Source: a virus
Reading direction: 5' to 3' (one strand)
Length of the DNA stretch: 58,207 bases
IMG/VR virus record: IMGVR_UViG_3300029267_000807
Coordinates: 1-58,207 of that record
This document shows positions 1-6,513 of this stretch, piece by piece. A program made the position numbers and the translations under genes. Below the pieces are notes generated by a model. That model searched no databases, was not told the origin of the DNA, and saw only the letters and a list, made by a program, of their open reading frames with translations. Each line of letters begins with the position of its first letter. Positions within the stretch are counted from its first letter, which is position 1.

Positions 1-58
1 GCTTTGGGGCTGGACGAAGCCCCTTCATTGAAGGGACCCGTCCATGACAACGGTCTTT
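1..58. repeat. 58-bp terminal direct repeat (left copy)
   Basis: Positions 1-58 are identical to 58150-58207. This is what a circular or circularly permuted genome gives when an assembler closes it with an overlap, and it would make the unit about 58,149 bp. A true short terminal repeat is also possible. The repeat lies in a non-coding leader, inside one arm and the loop of a long hairpin, so its position in the map may be arbitrary. Confidence 0.95.
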
Positions 59-133
59 TTCTTGTCTATTCGATTCGCCTTTTGTTTCTCTTTGATTCCC
101 CGTCTTCCGTCGGTTGTCCAGGCCGACATGCAT

Positions 134-162
134 AGTATATCATCTTCCCCGATCGCTGTCAA
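134..162 (-). promoter_or_regulatory. Consensus sigma70 promoter for the replication operon, with overlapping operator-like dyad
   Basis: On the minus strand the sequence reads TTGACA (157-162), a 17-base spacer, then TATACT (134-139). Transcription would run through position 1 and, if the genome is circular, into the initiator gene that starts at 58082. A perfect 9-bp inverted repeat (TGTCAACTT at 157-165, AAGTTGACA at 173-181, 7-base gap) covers the -35 box. It looks like an operator at which a repressor or activator would control replication genes. Confidence 0.85.
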
Positions 163-331
163 CTTTTGAAGCAAGTTGACAGGACCCGACGATTACAGCC
201 GCACATGGCGCAACGATCAGGAACGTTATCATGGCCTTTCCCCGGTCCCGGGTCAGTTCCCAGTACAGCCATGCGGCGGCGGACGAAACAAGGATCGTAA
301 TGACAAGGTTTGCGATCAGCTTCGCTTTCAT
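140..331 (-). CDS. Small membrane protein, two predicted TM helices
   Basis: This 63-residue protein starts with ATG at 331, which overlaps the stop of the gene before it as ATGA. Two hydrophobic stretches are visible: residues about 6-23, ending in WLYW, and about 33-52. A basic linker of roughly ten residues separates them, so a hairpin through the inner membrane is likely. It is the last gene of the left minus-strand operon, and its 3' end runs into the promoter at 134-162. I do not recognise a family. Confidence 0.7.
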   Translation of the reverse strand: MKAKLIANLVITILVSSAAAWLYWELTRDRGKAMITFLIVAPCAAVIVGSCQLASKVDSDRGR

Positions 332-573
332 TCTCTCATTCCTTCCATAAGTCGCTCGAATTCCATGCGCTTGCGGGTCAGATCGGATCCGACGGCAAAC
401 GCAAGGATCGCAAGGTTCGCGATCTGTTGTGGATCCAGGCGGAACTTTGGGGAAGCCGCAACCGCATAGGTCCATGCGGCGATTTCTTCGGCTTCCCCCC
501 GGAATTCCTTTAGGACGTCTTCCAGCCGGGTTTCGGAAAAGCGTCTGAAGAAGTCCGGATCAAGCTTCGGCAT
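328..573 (-). CDS. Hypothetical protein
   Basis: This is an 81-residue, mostly helical and charged protein with no recognised family. The chosen start is the ATG at 573. It lies inside the end of the upstream Cys-rich gene (overlap of 14 bases) and fits the tight packing of this operon. Residues about 50-62 are hydrophobic (IANLAILAFAVGS) but short for a membrane helix. It is translationally coupled to the downstream membrane protein through an ATGA overlap. Confidence 0.65.
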   Translation of the reverse strand: MPKLDPDFFRRFSETRLEDVLKEFRGEAEEIAAWTYAVAASPKFRLDPQQIANLAILAFAVGSDLTRKRMEFERLMEGMRE

Positions 574-988
574 AGTGATCCCAGTCGACTTGTTCGCCCA
601 AGTCTTCGACCCAGTCGTCTTCCCCGAACGGGTCCAGGCGGGCGATTTCGTCTTCCATGCGGTCGACCCAGCATGTGCATTCCGCGGGCGGCGGCATTCC
701 TTCGGCGTCCAGGTTCCAGCCGCAACGGAAGCATTCGTCCCCTTCAGGGGAAACGGCAACGGACCCGCAACGGGGACAGCGACCCTTTTCGGCGCATTCC
801 GGACAGGGATCACAGTCGGTCAGCTTTCCGGGCGCAAGGGAAACCCCGGCTGGGCTGGGATCGTAAGAATAGCAGAACTGACCCCAACCTTCACAGTGTT
901 CACAGTGATCGGGCCATGCGATCGCGTAAGCTTCGCGCAAGGCTTCCCGGCGTTCCAGTTCGGCTTTGCATTCCAGCGAGTGATTCAC
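560..988 (-). CDS. Cys-rich protein with zinc-ribbon motifs
   Basis: This 142-residue protein has a GTG start at 988, chosen because AGAAAGGA lies at the right distance upstream. It carries several Cys pairs: CEHC near residue 30, CDPCPEC near 60, CPRCG near 71 and FRCGW near 87. They suggest two or more zinc-binding knuckles. The C-terminal 40 residues are strongly acidic. It may bind nucleic acid or a protein partner, but the exact role is unknown. It is the longest of the cluster of small zinc-ribbon proteins in this arm. Confidence 0.75.
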   Translation of the reverse strand: MNHSLECKAELERREALREAYAIAWPDHCEHCEGWGQFCYSYDPSPAGVSLAPGKLTDCDPCPECAEKGRCPRCGSVAVSPEGDECFRCGWNLDAEGMPPPAECTCWVDRMEDEIARLDPFGEDDWVEDLGEQVDWDHYAEA

Positions 989-1000
989 GGCGCTTCCTTT

Positions 1001-1258
1001 CTAGGATAGCAAGGCGTATCCATGAAACAGGTCCCAGACAACGGGGACGCTGAAATCTGATCCGTCTTCGGTTGTGACAATGACAAGGCATTCGACCCGA
1101 TGGGGATTCAGGACCCGAACAAGCTTCCATTCGGTCGCGGTTACGTTCATGCCGGACTGTTCCCGGATCCCCTGTCCGGCGAAGCTTCGCATTTCCGCAA
1201 CGGCGCGGCGGGCGTCCAGGTCCGGGCTTGACTTTGTGTCCCCGCGACCCAGGGTCAT
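1001..1258 (-). CDS. Hypothetical protein
   Basis: This 85-residue protein of unknown function starts at 1258 with an ATGA overlap to the preceding gene, which implies translational coupling. The second half alternates hydrophobic and polar residues (ECLVIVTTEDGSDFSVPVVW), consistent with a small beta sheet. The first 30 residues are polar and probably helical. No catalytic motif is visible. Confidence 0.65.
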   Translation of the reverse strand: MTLGRGDTKSSPDLDARRAVAEMRSFAGQGIREQSGMNVTATEWKLVRVLNPHRVECLVIVTTEDGSDFSVPVVWDLFHGYALLS

Positions 1259-1599
1259 GTCCCTGTCCCTTCGACTATGATCGCGGACGAAAAGTCCGAC
1301 AGGAAACAGCCGTCCGCCATGCGTTCGTGAATCACATTGACCCGGGCTTCGGCGTCTTCCAGCTTCAGCCCCTTACCGATCAGAACCTGGATAGCGGCGC
1401 GCGATCCGTGATACAGAAGGATTTCCGCCAGTCCCCGTTCGGAAAGCGGCGGGCTGGGCGGTCGCGGTAATCGCGCGTTACAGAATGGACAGGAATCGAT
1501 CGCGCTTGTCAGCCCGGGACCGAAACGAAGGACAACCCGTCCCGGTGTGACGTCCTGATTACATTCCGGACAGTGAACTTCCTTCAGCTTGACAGCCAT
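1255..1599 (-). CDS. Zinc-ribbon protein
   Basis: This 114-residue protein has two CxxC knuckles near the N terminus: CPEC around residue 10 and CPFC around 37. Together they form a four-Cys ribbon. A Pro-rich link and a helical half follow. The ATG at 1599 is preferred over a GTG two codons upstream because AGAAAGG then lies eight bases away. The function is unknown; such ribbons usually bind nucleic acid or proteins. Confidence 0.7.
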   Translation of the reverse strand: MAVKLKEVHCPECNQDVTPGRVVLRFGPGLTSAIDSCPFCNARLPRPPSPPLSERGLAEILLYHGSRAAIQVLIGKGLKLEDAEARVNVIHERMADGCFLSDFSSAIIVEGTGT

Positions 1600-1612
1600 T
1601 TTCACAACCTTT

Positions 1613-1810
1613 CTAGTAGGATTCCCCGGTCATGGTTCGCCCACAACCCGGGCATACCGATCGACCGTCCAGGTCATATCTTCCGCAAGTCGGGCATGGG
1701 CGGACCATTTCCCGGCGGGCGCGTTCTTCGGCGGCTTCCATAGGACAGCGATCGTCCGGTCCGGCGTTACAACCGAATTTCGAATTGAACTTACAACCCG
1801 AACAGCCCAT
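1613..1810 (-). CDS. Small double zinc-ribbon protein
   Basis: This 65-residue protein begins MGCSGCKF and contains three clusters: CSGC with GCNAGPDDRC at the N terminus, then CPTCG and CPGCG at the C terminus. It was placed at the ATG at 1810 because an AGAAAGG site precedes it, directly after the GCAA-loop hairpin at 1826-1845. The function is unknown. The two halves suggest two independent metal sites. Confidence 0.7.
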   Translation of the reverse strand: MGCSGCKFNSKFGCNAGPDDRCPMEAAEERARREMVRPCPTCGRYDLDGRSVCPGCGRTMTGESY

Positions 1811-1825
1811 TTTCACAACCTTTCT

Positions 1826-1845
1826 GGGGACCCTTGCGGGTCCCC
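1826..1845 (-). promoter_or_regulatory. GNRA-loop hairpin directly upstream of a ribosome site
   Basis: On the minus strand the stem GGGGACCC/GGGTCCCC closes a GCAA tetraloop and is followed at once by the AGAAAGG ribosome site of the gene starting at 1810. It lacks a U-run, so it is not an obvious terminator. It is one of five almost identical modules in the genome and could stabilise or insulate mRNA segments. Confidence 0.7.
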
Positions 1846-1850
1846 TTTCT

Positions 1851-2069
1851 TCAGCGGACCCAGGTTCCGCGGACCAACAAAGCCCGACAGTTCGGGCATT
1901 GAAAGGCCCCAACCCCGGGTCGATAGTAAGCGGTCCCCCCGCAAAGGCCACATGTGCGGGTCCCGGCGTCTTCGGCGTCCTGGGCTTCCAGGCGCGCTAA
2001 CGCGCGTTCCCCCGGGTCCGGTTCGGTCGAATGAAGGTTATTCCAGCGTTTCGCCCATGGGTTATTCAT
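1851..2069 (-). CDS. Small zinc-ribbon protein
   Basis: This is a 72-residue protein with a helical, charged N-terminal half. A single four-Cys ribbon follows in the C-terminal half (CGLC near residue 40 and CPNC near 58). The ATG at 2069 has GAAAGGACTG upstream. No family is recognised. It ends just before the hairpin at 1826-1845. Confidence 0.7.
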   Translation of the reverse strand: MNNPWAKRWNNLHSTEPDPGERALARLEAQDAEDAGTRTCGLCGGTAYYRPGVGAFQCPNCRALLVRGTWVR

Positions 2070-2082
2070 GACTTCAGTCCTT

Positions 2083-2355
2083 TCAGCGGCTTACCGGGCA
2101 AAAGTTGAACTGTCTGATCCAGCTTTTCAGCGGGCGAACGATTTCGCCGTCTTTGAAGAACCCCCCGAAGTCCCGATACGTTTGTTCCCCCCAGGTCGAC
2201 GATCGCGGCTTTCGGTCATGAACCTGGAACCGGGCTTCCCCGAAGGTTACGAAATAGGTCACGATCTTCCCCGGATTGTCCCGGCTGATTTCCCGGGCGG
2301 CGGCTTCCAGTTCTTTTATATTCTTTACGTCCGGGCGCGCGATCTGCTTCGGCAT
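2083..2355 (-). CDS. Hypothetical protein
   Basis: This 90-residue protein shows a helix (residues about 12-25) followed by a likely beta segment (KIVTYFVTFGEARFQVHD) and a C-terminal Arg/Phe-rich part. The start at 2355 is preceded by AGGAAGG, itself just after the hairpin at 2373-2392. No recognisable family. The compact alpha-beta pattern would suit a small phage regulatory or inhibitor protein, but that is only a guess. Confidence 0.65.
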   Translation of the reverse strand: MPKQIARPDVKNIKELEAAAREISRDNPGKIVTYFVTFGEARFQVHDRKPRSSTWGEQTYRDFGGFFKDGEIVRPLKSWIRQFNFCPVSR

Positions 2356-2372
2356 TTCCTGAATCCCTTCCT

Positions 2373-2392
2373 GGGGACCCTTGCGGGTCCCC
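2373..2392 (-). promoter_or_regulatory. GNRA-loop hairpin directly upstream of a ribosome site
   Basis: The minus-strand RNA would fold GGGGACCC/GGGTCCCC around a GCAA loop, between the stop at 2403 and the AGGAAGG site of the gene at 2355. The sequence is identical in stem and loop to the hairpin at 1826-1845, so the element is duplicated and conserved, not accidental. Confidence 0.7.
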
Positions 2393-2402
2393 CTTTCGAA
2401 TT

Positions 2403-2630
2403 CTAGCGGTCCCAGTCGACGACGCGTTCGCCGTGAACGACGACGATGTCGCCGATGTGATACGGATAGGGGATTTCAAGGCCGATGACCTTGACTTGAA
2501 CGTCGTTCCCGGGCATAACCCGAAGGACCCGGGCGCAAGCTTTCACGAATCCCCGTCCGGTCGCAAGTTCGACCGTGACAAGGTCCCCAGCCTGAAGGTC
2601 TTCCCGATTCCGGACTTCTGTCTTCCCCAT
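2403..2630 (-). CDS. Small beta-rich hypothetical protein
   Basis: This 75-residue protein begins MGKTEVRNRE, with the ATG at 2630 preceded by GGAAAGGGG. Alternating hydrophobic residues with Gly-Asp turns (LQAGDLVTVEL, VLRVMPGNDVQVKVIGLEIPY, IGDIVVVHG) suggest a small SH3-like or KOW-like barrel. It is the first gene after the promoter at 2685-2713, so it is probably well expressed early. No specific function can be assigned. Confidence 0.7.
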   Translation of the reverse strand: MGKTEVRNREDLQAGDLVTVELATGRGFVKACARVLRVMPGNDVQVKVIGLEIPYPYHIGDIVVVHGERVVDWDR

Positions 2631-2684
2631 TTTCGGACCCCTTTCCGGGCTTTCGCCCCTATGAATCCCCCCAGCCACGTCCTT

Positions 2685-2713
2685 ATTATAGCATAGTTCT
2701 AGACACTTGTCAA
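2685..2713 (-). promoter_or_regulatory. Class A early promoter (tandem GTGAA element)
   Basis: The minus strand reads TTGACA (2708-2713), a 17-base spacer containing TCTAGAAC and an extended TGC, then TATAAT (2685-2690). Upstream, at about 2718-2736, lie two GTGAA direct repeats 11 bases apart. It drives the genes from 2630 leftwards to 140. Four other promoters share this architecture. Confidence 0.9.
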
Positions 2714-2741
2714 GGGGGATTCACATGACTTTCACGTAAAA

Positions 2742-2763
2742 GGGGGACCCTTTCGGGTCCCCC
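2742..2763 (-). terminator. Intrinsic terminator-like hairpin
   Basis: The minus-strand stem GGGGGACCC/GGGTCCCCC has a GAAA loop and is followed by CTTTTACG. It sits between the stop of the 177-residue gene at 2773 and the next promoter at 2685-2713, the expected place for a terminator. The U-run is short (four), so termination may be partial. Confidence 0.65.
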
Positions 2764-2772
2764 TGGGGGACT

Positions 2773-3306
2773 TCAGTGTTTCCAGCCCCCGATTTCGACC
2801 CGCCAAATGGATCCGGCGGCTTGAAATATGATATATCCATGCATTTGAAGGTGAACCAGGATCCGGAAAATCTTGTTGATATCGTCGTTCGTGCTATGCT
2901 TGTTCCCGGCTTCCCAGACGTCGAACGTCCGCCAGCGGCGATCGGCGGTTATGCTATAGCCCGAACGGTCGCGGACGATCGGTTCGACCATTTTCCAAAG
3001 GGCTTCGGTTGGCATACAGTGAACGAAGTCAAAGTCCCCGTATGGCTTGAAGTACAGGCGATCCGGCGATTCGATCCAGGTTTCCGGGACCTTGACAAGT
3101 TCGTCCCCGCGGGCTTCGTATCGGGTTATGTTCCGTCCCCAGTCCAGGACGTTCCAGGCGATCGCCCATTCCTGAACCTGTTTCGAATAGCGGCGGCGAT
3201 CGATCGGGCGAATCGAACCCATGGCGCGCTTTTCCAGAAGGCGAACGATCTGTTCGATTTCGCCGTCTGTGAAATTGTAAACTGAAAATCTGTTTCCGGT
3301 TTGCAT
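2773..3306 (-). CDS. Hypothetical protein with winged-helix-like C terminus
   Basis: This 177-residue protein uses the ATG at 3306, with GAAAGGAAGC upstream. The N-terminal part (FTDGEIEQIVRLLEKRA) is a clear amphipathic helix. The last 35 residues (INKIFRILVHLQMHG, then a short strand and WRVEIGGWKH) resemble the helix-then-wing pattern of a winged-helix DNA-binding domain. It is a single-gene unit with its own class A promoter at 3344-3372 and a terminator behind it. That arrangement would suit an early regulator. No close family is recognised. Confidence 0.7.
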   Translation of the reverse strand: MQTGNRFSVYNFTDGEIEQIVRLLEKRAMGSIRPIDRRRYSKQVQEWAIAWNVLDWGRNITRYEARGDELVKVPETWIESPDRLYFKPYGDFDFVHCMPTEALWKMVEPIVRDRSGYSITADRRWRTFDVWEAGNKHSTNDDINKIFRILVHLQMHGYIIFQAAGSIWRVEIGGWKH

Positions 3307-3343
3307 CGGGCTTCCTTTCGACTGTATCCCCCCGGACAACTAC

Positions 3344-3372
3344 AGTATAGCATATTGCTATGACTTTGTCAA
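3344..3372 (-). promoter_or_regulatory. Class A early promoter (variant spacer)
   Basis: TTGACA (3367-3372), 17 bases, TATACT (3344-3349) on the minus strand. The upstream tandem CGTGAA repeats are present with the same 11-base period, but the spacer lacks the TCTAGAAC palindrome found in the other four class A sites. This separates the role of the upstream element from that of the spacer motif. Confidence 0.88.
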
Positions 3373-3390
3373 GGGGGATTCACGAAAGGT

Positions 3391-4251
3391 TCACGAATCG
3401 AATTCGTGAAAGACGACGTCCCGAATGCCCCGGGAAAGTTCCCCGGAATCGATCAGCTTCTGGACGTCTTTGATCAGGTTGTGAAGGGTCCATGCCATGT
3501 CTTCGAATCCGGCTGAACAGTCGCGACAGTGATTCGGCGCAAGTGTTCCCCCACAAAGGGGACAGGGGGGAAGCAAGTTCGCGTTTGGGTCCGGTTTCTT
3601 GACGTCGGGAAGTTCTGGCGGCGCGTCGTCTTTCGGGTTGTATTTCGTCTTTGCGGCGATCAAGTCGGCGTCGTTTCGCGCGTCCTTCGGATCGGCCCAG
3701 TCTAGTTCAACCTGTTCCGGAAGGGACAAAGCCGCGACCTTTTCGTTCGCGCGGACGAAATGATAGAAGACATTCGACGAACCCAGAAGGGGGACTTCGA
3801 TCGCGGTTCCGATCAGTTCTTCCCCGGCGCGCTGTCTTTCGATCAGGGAAAGGTAAAAGTCCTGTTTTTCCGGGTCCAGGTTGGCAACATGCTTATGGTA
3901 AGTCCATTTTATGACCGACGGGTCCCGGCGAACCCATTTCGGGACATGCTTCGCGACATGCTTGTATTTCGTTACAGCGTCGTATTCATGCCCAGTGAAT
4001 TCCATGGCGTTCGCATGTTCGTCCCCGAAGGCTTCGCCCATGATCATCCAGTCCCCGACGACCCAGGGCATGGTTTCGATCATTCGCATAAGGGACTGTC
4101 CGAATGCTTCCCATTCTTCCAGGCTGGGCGGGCGATCGGCTTCCAACCCGATCGGCGTGATATGAAACGGGTTTTCAACCTCTTCGGACTTGTCGAACTG
4201 GGCTTCCAGGGACTGAAGTTCGACGGCTTCGGTTGCGGTCAGTGGTTCCAT
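3391..4251 (-). CDS. ParB/KorB-like helical protein with C-terminal zinc ribbon
   Basis: This is a 286-residue protein. Residues about 65-130 (GDWMIMGEAFG, then a run of aromatic and basic helices ending VIKWTYHKHVANLDPEKQ) resemble a helical region seen in ParB/RepB-like DNA-binding proteins of GC-rich bacteria and their phages. I recognise the pattern but not an exact family. A Pro- and Asp-rich linker follows, then a ribbon (CPLCGG with CRDC near residues 230-248). The start at 4251 has AAAGGAAGC upstream and overlaps the nuclease gene by 13 bases. A role in DNA partition, replication or transcription control is plausible. Confidence 0.65.
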   Translation of the reverse strand: MEPLTATEAVELQSLEAQFDKSEEVENPFHITPIGLEADRPPSLEEWEAFGQSLMRMIETMPWVVGDWMIMGEAFGDEHANAMEFTGHEYDAVTKYKHVAKHVPKWVRRDPSVIKWTYHKHVANLDPEKQDFYLSLIERQRAGEELIGTAIEVPLLGSSNVFYHFVRANEKVAALSLPEQVELDWADPKDARNDADLIAAKTKYNPKDDAPPELPDVKKPDPNANLLPPCPLCGGTLAPNHCRDCSAGFEDMAWTLHNLIKDVQKLIDSGELSRGIRDVVFHEFDS

Positions 4252-4589
4252 GTAAGGGCTTCCTTTGACAACAGGTCTTCGACGGCGATATAGAATTCCA
4301 GCCAGCTTGACGCGACAATGTATCGGTTGCTATAGCAGAACAGCGGGCGGTTCATTTCGAACCATTCCATTTGTGATTCGGTTCGCTTCCCCGTTGGGGA
4401 CTTGGCTTCGAACCAAATGAGGATCGGCGTGGATCGTCCGTCATGGGCTGGGACCCCGAACAGAAGATCCGGGACCCCAGTCAGTCCGGACGGCATGCGG
4501 CGGCGGTCGCTAAAGTCGGCGACAACGATCCAGCCGCAACGTTCGACAACGGTTTCTTTCACGAATGCGCGGAATTCAGCCTCAGTCAT
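4239..4589 (-). CDS. VRR-NUC domain nuclease
   Basis: This 116-residue protein shows the core of the VRR-NUC branch of PD-(D/E)XK nucleases: GVPDLLFG (Asp41), then WFEAKSPTGKRTESQ (Glu61, Lys63, Gln73). The length is normal for stand-alone phage members. In this family they act on branched or flapped DNA, in recombination intermediates or in resolving replication forks before packaging. It starts eight bases inside the previous gene and overlaps the next, so it is in the middle of a coupled operon. The domain call is firm; the precise substrate is inferred. Confidence 0.88.
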   Translation of the reverse strand: MTEAEFRAFVKETVVERCGWIVVADFSDRRRMPSGLTGVPDLLFGVPAHDGRSTPILIWFEAKSPTGKRTESQMEWFEMNRPLFCYSNRYIVASSWLEFYIAVEDLLSKEALTWNH

Positions 4590-5316
4590 CTTCCAGCCCC
4601 AGGTTTTCTTTCAGCGCGCGAAGCGTTTCATGGTCTTGCCATTTGTGGCAACGTTCCGCGAATTCCGTCAACAGCCGACAACAGCCGTCCAGATCCAGTT
4701 CTTCGAAGGCTTCGAATTCGGGACACATGCCGGGACAGGTCGACCCGCCATGACGAAGGCAAACCCAGCCGTTTATGATCGACTTACAGTTCGGCGGTTC
4801 TTTGTGCATGTCCGCGACGAAAGCCGCCATGTTCGCTTGCTGTTCCCGGATCCGGGTTTCGATTTCTTCATGGGTTGGCGCTGGGATTTCGTCAAGGGCT
4901 TTCTTCAGGGCTTCCCAGTCCCCTTGATCGAATTCGATCTTGACGTCGACGTCGATATACTGGGCATTTACTTCTTTTCGCGCGTCTTCGATCGGGACAA
5001 GATACGACTTCTGTTCTTCCCTGTCGACAACGATCGCATGGGTCGCGAAGTTGTCGGACGTCCCGATCGCTTCCTTATGGACCTTCGACAGTCGACAGGC
5101 GCGTTTCAGGGCGCTTTCGTTTCTCGGGTCCGCCAACAGGAACAAAAAGCTTTGCCAGTCGGCCCCGCATACGGAAACAAGCCCGTCTTCGAAAACGGTT
5201 TCGTCCCCGGCGGGCGTCCAGTACAGCATGACAAGCCTGGACGATCCTTCATATCCCAGGGCTTTCCAAAAACTGACAGGGACCCTAAACCCGGGCATTC
5301 GGACGGCGTTCTTCAT
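4582..5316 (-). CDS. Hypothetical protein with Cys-rich C-terminal part
   Basis: This 244-residue protein starts at the ATG at 5316 (ATGA overlap with the gene before). The first 130 residues look like an alpha-beta domain. A charged helix at about 150-185 follows. The C-terminal third has CLRHGGSTCPGMCPEFEAFE and DGCC, a Cys cluster that may bind metal. No catalytic motif was recognised. Its position beside the VRR-NUC gene suggests DNA metabolism, but this is context only. Confidence 0.65.
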   Translation of the reverse strand: MKNAVRMPGFRVPVSFWKALGYEGSSRLVMLYWTPAGDETVFEDGLVSVCGADWQSFLFLLADPRNESALKRACRLSKVHKEAIGTSDNFATHAIVVDREEQKSYLVPIEDARKEVNAQYIDVDVKIEFDQGDWEALKKALDEIPAPTHEEIETRIREQQANMAAFVADMHKEPPNCKSIINGWVCLRHGGSTCPGMCPEFEAFEELDLDGCCRLLTEFAERCHKWQDHETLRALKENLGLEDD

Positions 5317-5504
5317 GACGCTTCCTTTCTGGCGGTCAGCCAAAGAATGAACGGAACGGTTACGATCGCGGCGATTACCATGAAGGTCATTCGCGCGGCT
5401 GGGTCCTGAATGTTCAGGATATCCATGGTCGCGGATATGATGATCCCCATGGCGAAGGTTGCGGCGATCCCGGCGATTCCAAGTCGTGCTATTGCGTTTT
5501 TCAT
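5313..5504 (-). CDS. Small membrane protein, two TM helices
   Basis: This 63-residue protein has hydrophobic segments at residues about 5-27 and 37-58 and a short basic C terminus (TARKEAS). AGAAAGGGA lies upstream of the ATG at 5504. It resembles the small two-helix protein at 140-331 in size and layout but not clearly in sequence. Possible roles include superinfection exclusion or host membrane modulation. None can be shown from the sequence. Confidence 0.7.
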   Translation of the reverse strand: MKNAIARLGIAGIAATFAMGIIISATMDILNIQDPAARMTFMVIAAIVTVPFILWLTARKEAS

Positions 5505-5516
5505 GCTGTTCCCTTT

Positions 5517-5900
5517 CTAGAATGGAATGCTGTTGTCTTCGACGAATCCGGCGGGCTGAAGCGGCGAATGTTCGTAAACGGCGATTTCAAGGGCATGGTC
5601 CCCGGAACAGATCGGGCAAAGCTTCCGGCTTTCCCCCCGGGACTTTAGAACGAATTCCAGGGACTGATCGACATTGTCCCATGTGCGGGCGATTTCGAAC
5701 GTGATCCCCTGGGCTTCGGCGGCGGCGGTCAGCGCGGATCCATGACCATTCAAATGCTGGGCGAATCGCGCGTCGACCGGGCGTTCCGTAAATCCGATGT
5801 AATGCCGACAATGCTTGTATGGACGGCTGAAGTGTAGAAGGTAAACCGTCCCCGGCTTGTCAGCCCAGTTTATGTCAGCCTTGCGGAATTTCGACGGCAT
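5517..5900 (-). CDS. GIY-YIG nuclease-like protein with SSB-tail mimic
   Basis: The 127 residues begin with a compact GIY-YIG module: VYLL (Tyr20), HYIG (Tyr34), then a conserved Arg in DARFAQH and HLNGHGS. Such domains cut DNA in homing enzymes and in repair nucleases of the UvrC/Slx1 type. The C terminus is the striking part: it ends GFVEDNSIPF. This resembles the acidic, Phe-terminated tip by which bacterial SSB recruits repair and replication proteins. The phage protein at 51439-52014 ends GFVEDGDIPF. A CPIC pair lies near residue 96. AAAGGG lies upstream of the start. The catalytic Glu of the family is not obvious. Confidence 0.75.
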   Translation of the reverse strand: MPSKFRKADINWADKPGTVYLLHFSRPYKHCRHYIGFTERPVDARFAQHLNGHGSALTAAAEAQGITFEIARTWDNVDQSLEFVLKSRGESRKLCPICSGDHALEIAVYEHSPLQPAGFVEDNSIPF

Positions 5901-6087
5901 TGTCTGACCCTTTCGTCTTATGAACGATCATGTCCGGGCGGACCCAGGACCCGATCGTTCTAGTCTCTTCGACCGTGTAAACCCCAAAGCCCAACAATTC
6001 CGGATCCCAGTAAACGACGCAAGGGACCCCGCGGGCTTCGGCTTCCTGGACGGCTTCGCGAAAGGTCGCGGAAACAAGCTGGGTCAT
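5875..6087 (-). CDS. Hypothetical protein
   Basis: This 70-residue protein starts at 6087 with an ATGA overlap to the upstream gene and overlaps the GIY-YIG gene by 26 bases. The N-terminal helix (FREAVQEAEARG) is followed by a strand-rich part (VPCVVYWDPELLGFGVYTVEE). No family is recognised. Confidence 0.6.
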   Translation of the reverse strand: MTQLVSATFREAVQEAEARGVPCVVYWDPELLGFGVYTVEETRTIGSWVRPDMIVHKTKGSDNAVEIPQG

Positions 6088-6338
6088 GATCGCCGAACCT
6101 GTTCAGCGATCGCGACCGTCTTCCCCGCATAGGTCAGCATGTGGACCTTGCGTTCGGCGACTTCCATGGGGAATCCGACGACCCGGGTCCCCATATAATC
6201 GCGAATCGGGCATTCCAGCCAGCGGGCGACCTTTTCGGCGTCTTCAGCGAAGGTTTCCAGGAAGCGACCGTCCGAAACGAACAGGACGTCGGACCGGACA
6301 TTTACGCGAACCTGAAGCCATTGTTCCAAAGCTTTCAT
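6084..6338 (-). CDS. Hypothetical protein
   Basis: This is an 84-residue protein of unknown function. Alternating strands and helices (VRVNVRSDVLFVSDG, then a helix with AEDAEKVARWLE) suggest a small alpha-beta fold. AAAGGG precedes the ATG at 6338, though at a longer distance than usual for this phage, so translation may depend partly on coupling to the gene upstream. Confidence 0.62.
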   Translation of the reverse strand: MKALEQWLQVRVNVRSDVLFVSDGRFLETFAEDAEKVARWLECPIRDYMGTRVVGFPMEVAERKVHMLTYAGKTVAIAEQVRRS

Positions 6339-6339
6339 G

Positions 6340-6513
6340 CTAGTATCGGACCCTTTCTTCCGTCCCGGGCGAATCTTCCCATTCGTAAAAGTCGATTTCT
6401 TCCCCGGCTTCGTTCAGGACGGCGATCCCGTAATGGCATGTTTCAAGCGTAAAGTCGATCGACGGGAATCTTCGGCGGGCTTCCTGTTCGACGTATCGGA
6501 AGAAATCGTTCAT
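6340..6513 (-). CDS. Hypothetical small protein
   Basis: This 57-residue protein begins MNDFFRYVEQ; its ATG at 6513 overlaps the preceding stop as ATGA. The layout is one amphipathic helix followed by a likely beta hairpin (FTLETCHYGIAVLNEAGEEIDFYEWE). Neither family nor function is recognised. Confidence 0.6.
   Translation of the reverse strand: MNDFFRYVEQEARRRFPSIDFTLETCHYGIAVLNEAGEEIDFYEWEDSPGTEERVRY

Noticed and set aside
4402-5409. Plus-strand frame of 335 codons in the early arm
   Set aside because: Phe/Arg-rich shadow of three well-packed minus-strand genes with proper ribosome sites and ATGA overlaps.
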